NCBI GenBank assembly: GCA_934871445.1
Contig: CAKXBD010000089.1
Coordinates: forward strand, 1-8,859
Length of the DNA stretch: 8,859 nucleotides
Source: an uncultured bacterium
GTDB lineage: Bacteria; Bacillota; Clostridia; Christensenellales; Borkfalkiaceae
Reading direction: 5' to 3'
Shown: positions 7,520 to 8,859 of the stretch, piece after piece
Position numbering within the stretch: the first letter of the stretch is position 1
Layout of the letters: each line of letters begins with the position of its first letter
Position numbers and translations under genes: made by a program
The notes under the pieces: generated by a model
What the model was told of the DNA's origin: nothing
Databases searched by the model: none
Seen by the model: the letters and a program-made list of their open reading frames with translations, nothing else

Positions 7520-7548
7520 ATTATAACATGGATTTTGCGATATGTCAA
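7520..7548 (-). promoter_or_regulatory. Consensus sigma-A promoter of uppP
   Basis: On the minus strand the -35 box is a perfect TTGACA (complement of 7543-7548) and the -10 box a perfect TATAAT (complement of 7520-7525). The spacing is 17 bases and a TG extension precedes the -10. Every element matches consensus, predicting strong constitutive transcription. The expected start is near 7513, giving a leader of about 40 nt. Confidence 0.93.
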
Positions 7549-7600
7549 CAATATTCACGAGAATTTCGTAAAAATAAACAAAAAATTTTCGTTAAAACTA

Positions 7601-7629
7601 TTGCAATTGCCTTAAAGATGTGTTATAAT
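7601..7629 (+). promoter_or_regulatory. Sigma-A promoter of the cold-shock gene
   Basis: TTGCAA (7601-7606) and TATAAT (7624-7629) are separated by 17 bases, with a TG at 7621-7622 forming an extended -10. Transcription should begin near 7636, leaving a leader of about 120 nt before the csp start codon. It lies back to back with the uppP promoter; the two -35 boxes are 52 bases apart. Confidence 0.9.
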
Positions 7630-7635
7630 GATAAT

Positions 7636-7756
7636 GTATTCAAGATAGAAACTGTAAACGACTACGGTTTTGATTTTGCCTTATGCAACACGAGATCGAC
7701 GTTTGAATGTTCTTATTCAGGGTACAAAAATTTTTATTTCTATGGAGGTACCCGAG
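7636..7756 (+). promoter_or_regulatory. Long 5' leader of csp with a hairpin and an inverted repeat overlapping the ribosome binding site
   Basis: The leader runs from the predicted start near 7636 to the ATG at 7757. Near its 5' end AAACTGTA (7649-7656) pairs with TACGGTTT (7663-7670) around a 6-base loop: 8 bp including one G-U. Near the 3' end GGGTAC (7720-7725) is perfectly complementary to GTACCC (7748-7753). The right arm takes up the last two bases of the ribosome site GGAGGT (7744-7749), and the rest of the site lies in the loop. Long structured leaders that control stability and translation with temperature are known for cspA-type genes. The control proposed here is inferred from the pairing. 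Confidence 0.55.
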
Positions 7757-7969
7757 ATGAGTCAAGGTACGGTTAAGTGGTTTAATTCTGAAAAAGGCTA
7801 TGGCTTTATTGCAAACGATGAGGGCGGTGACGACGTTTTCGTACATTATTCTGCCATTCAGGCGGAAGGTTATAAGAGTCTGAAAGAGGGGCAGAAAGTT
7901 TCTTTTGAGACGGAAACCGATCCCAAGAACCCCAATAAGTTGCGCGCGGTCAACGTTACGGCTCTGTAA
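7757..7969 (+). CDS. csp: Cold-shock protein (CspA/CspB family)
   Basis: A 70-residue single-domain OB-fold protein that binds single-stranded nucleic acid and acts as an RNA chaperone, especially after temperature downshift. RNP1 reads KGYGFI (13-18) and RNP2 VFVHY (27-31), both with the aromatic residues that stack on bases; the usual forms are KGFGFI and VFVHF. The beginning MSQGTVKWFN is typical. The start is the ATG at 7757 with GGAGGT 7 bases upstream. The frame remains open 29 codons further upstream, but that stretch lies in the untranslated leader and lacks Csp similarity. Length equals the family norm. It is probably monocistronic, ending at the hairpin at 8060-8102. Confidence 0.97.
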   Translation: MSQGTVKWFNSEKGYGFIANDEGGDDVFVHYSAIQAEGYKSLKEGQKVSFETETDPKNPNKLRAVNVTAL

Positions 7970-8059
7970 TTTTTTTGAGCGAAAGAAAGGCGAAAGTGTT
8001 TTTGTGGCGGCCGCGTTATTTGTAAGATTGCGCTACACGGCGAAAATTTGTATTTTCAA

Positions 8060-8102
8060 CCCCACTCGTCTTGATATTTAGACGGGGGGGGGGGGTCTTT
8101 TT
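8060..8102 (+). terminator. Terminator-like hairpin downstream of csp with a 12-G tract
   Basis: CCCCACTCGTCT (8060-8071) pairs with AGACG and the following Gs (8080-8091) around an 8-base loop, with one A-G mismatch and one T-G wobble. TCTTTTT follows. The 3' arm contains twelve consecutive G (8084-8095), four more than the stem can use, where a perfect complement would read AGACGAGTGGGG. It lies 90 bases after the csp stop; bases 7970-8059 hold no other clear element. The ribosome site of the next gene begins 5 bases after the T-run. Confidence 0.75.
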
Positions 8103-8121
8103 ATTTGAAGGAATTGATTGC

Positions 8122-8859
8122 ATGCAAGATAATGAAAAATTTCCCGCGGAAGACGATACGCAGTCCGGCTCGTCTCCGTCTTCGTCTGCCTCCGAGCCGT
8201 CTCCGAATTTGTCGGACGCGGACAAGGATGAGGCGAAGGCTCGTTCGGTGACGGACGAGGAACAATTAAATGCTTGTCCTGTTACAGACGCGGAAAAATC
8301 AAATTCTTGTTCCGTCGAGGAGGGAGAGCAGTCGAATTGCCACCGCGGTGCGGGAGAGGCGTCTCCGCATAAGCTTTCTTTTTGGGCTCGCTGCAAAGAA
8401 CGGTTAAAGGTGTGGAAAAATGCACTCGTTCAGGCTTTGGGCGAGCGGTCTGCGGAAGTCAAGCACGCAAAAGCGAAGCGTATTGCGGTTGGGGTAGGGC
8501 TTGCTTTAATTGTATTGTTTTTCCTCGTGTTTTATTTTACCGTCGGTTGGAAAATCGCCCAATTCGTCAAGGATCCGGAAGAATTCAAGGCATGGCTGAA
8601 AAGTTTTGACGAAGGAAATCAGGTCGGAAGTATTCTCATTTTTATTTTTCTCCGTATCGTGCAGACGGTATTGAAGCTCATTCCCGGTGAAGCCTTGGAG
8701 ATTGCCGCGGGGTGTGCGTTCGGTACGTGGGAGGGACTGCTTTGGTGTTCGGTAGGAAGTTTTATCGGCTCATTGATTATCGTTTTGCTGGGCAAAAAAT
8801 ATGGTATGAGGCTGGTGGGGTTGTTCGTCTCTCCTGAAAAAATGCAGTCGATTGCGTTT
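8122..8859 (+). CDS. TVP38/TMEM64-family (DedA-like, SNARE-associated) membrane protein, 3' end outside the window
   Basis: The frame is open for 246 codons to the window edge. The ATG at 8122 has AAGGAA (8108-8113) 8 bases upstream. Residues 1-85 are hydrophilic, Ser- and acid-rich, with three copies of an 11-residue repeat (42-73). Residues 86-120 are basic. A transmembrane helix spans about 121-141. The family core then begins, with the sequence KLIPGEALEIAAGCAFGTWE (185-204) and a glycine-rich helix ending in LLGKKYG (222-228), typical of PF09335. The family includes DedA-type proteins linked to polyprenyl-phosphate or phospholipid flipping and envelope homeostasis; the role of this member is unknown. 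The low-complexity cytosolic N-terminus is longer than usual for the family. No clear promoter separates it from csp, so expression may depend on readthrough of the G12 hairpin. Confidence 0.85.
   Translation, partial: MQDNEKFPAEDDTQSGSSPSSSASEPSPNLSDADKDEAKARSVTDEEQLNACPVTDAEKSNSCSVEEGEQSNCHRGAGEASPHKLSFWARCKERLKVWKNALVQALGERSAEVKHAKAKRIAVGVGLALIVLFFLVFYFTVGWKIAQFVKDPEEFKAWLKSFDEGNQVGSILIFIFLRIVQTVLKLIPGEALEIAAGCAFGTWEGLLWCSVGSFIGSLIIVLLGKKYGMRLVGLFVSPEKMQSIAF
8245..8340 (+). repeat. Three degenerate 33-base coding repeats in the TVP38 N-terminus
   Basis: Residues 42-52 (SVTDEEQLNAC), 53-63 (PVTDAEKSNSC) and 64-73 (SVEEGEQSNC) line up as an 11-residue unit with consensus [SP]V-x-[DE]-x-E-x-x-N-x-C; the last copy is one residue shorter. 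The DNA copies differ at many third positions, so the duplication is not recent or the peptide pattern is under selection. Each copy ends in Cys, which is notable in a segment predicted to be cytosolic. Confidence 0.6.

Noticed and set aside
7670..7756. N-terminal extension of 29 codons for the cold-shock protein
   Set aside because: The stretch is leader RNA with an inverted repeat and the GGAGGT ribosome site for the ATG at 7757; Csp proteins begin at that Met.
8016..8396. Minus-strand open frame of 126 codons over the G12 hairpin and the TVP38 N-terminus
   Set aside because: It is the reverse of the low-complexity repeat coding region and crosses the terminator. The plus-strand frame has a ribosome site and continues into a known membrane family.

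Overview
The window looks like a chromosomal segment of a gut-type Clostridia (Firmicutes) genome. The reasons are strong AAGGAG-like ribosome binding sites, sigma-A promoters close to TTGACA-17-TATAAT, U-tailed hairpin terminators, AT-rich intergenic DNA, and the gene set: a UppP of the Gram-positive type, a small cold-shock protein, and a cytoplasmic GH32 with a winged-helix regulator. No mobile element, CRISPR array, tRNA or rRNA was seen. The taxonomic placement is inference.

Layout. (1) Bases 1-1645 hold two tandem MORN-repeat genes on the plus strand. The first is cut by the left edge. The second is a clear lipoprotein. (2) Bases 1677-4347 form one transcription unit: an extended -10 promoter, a cytoplasmic GH32 beta-fructosidase with its catalytic triad intact, a one-component regulator (winged helix fused to a beta-rich putative sensor domain), and a strong terminator. 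(3) Bases 4458-6596 are a separate unit: a promoter, one gene of the glutaminase A-like DUF4965 family without a secretion signal, and a terminator shared with the convergent next gene. (4) uppP (6627-7472, minus) and a cold-shock protein gene (7757-7969, plus) diverge from back-to-back promoters. The csp transcript has a leader of about 120 nt with an inverted repeat overlapping its ribosome binding site. (5) After csp comes a terminator-like hairpin whose 3' arm has become a run of 12 G. A TVP38/TMEM64-family membrane protein gene starts immediately behind it and runs off the right edge.

How the genes fit together. Regions 2 and 3 look like a small carbohydrate-use island: an intracellular fructosidase, a probable carbohydrate-responsive regulator made from the same mRNA, and a DUF4965 protein whose fold and context suit glycan metabolism at least as well as glutamine hydrolysis. 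No transporter is in the window, so how substrate enters is not visible. uppP (lipid carrier recycling), csp and the TVP38 gene are housekeeping envelope and stress functions. The best leads are the G12 tract at the csp/TVP38 boundary, the csp leader, the cytoplasmic DUF4965 protein, and the regulator with its candidate operator.
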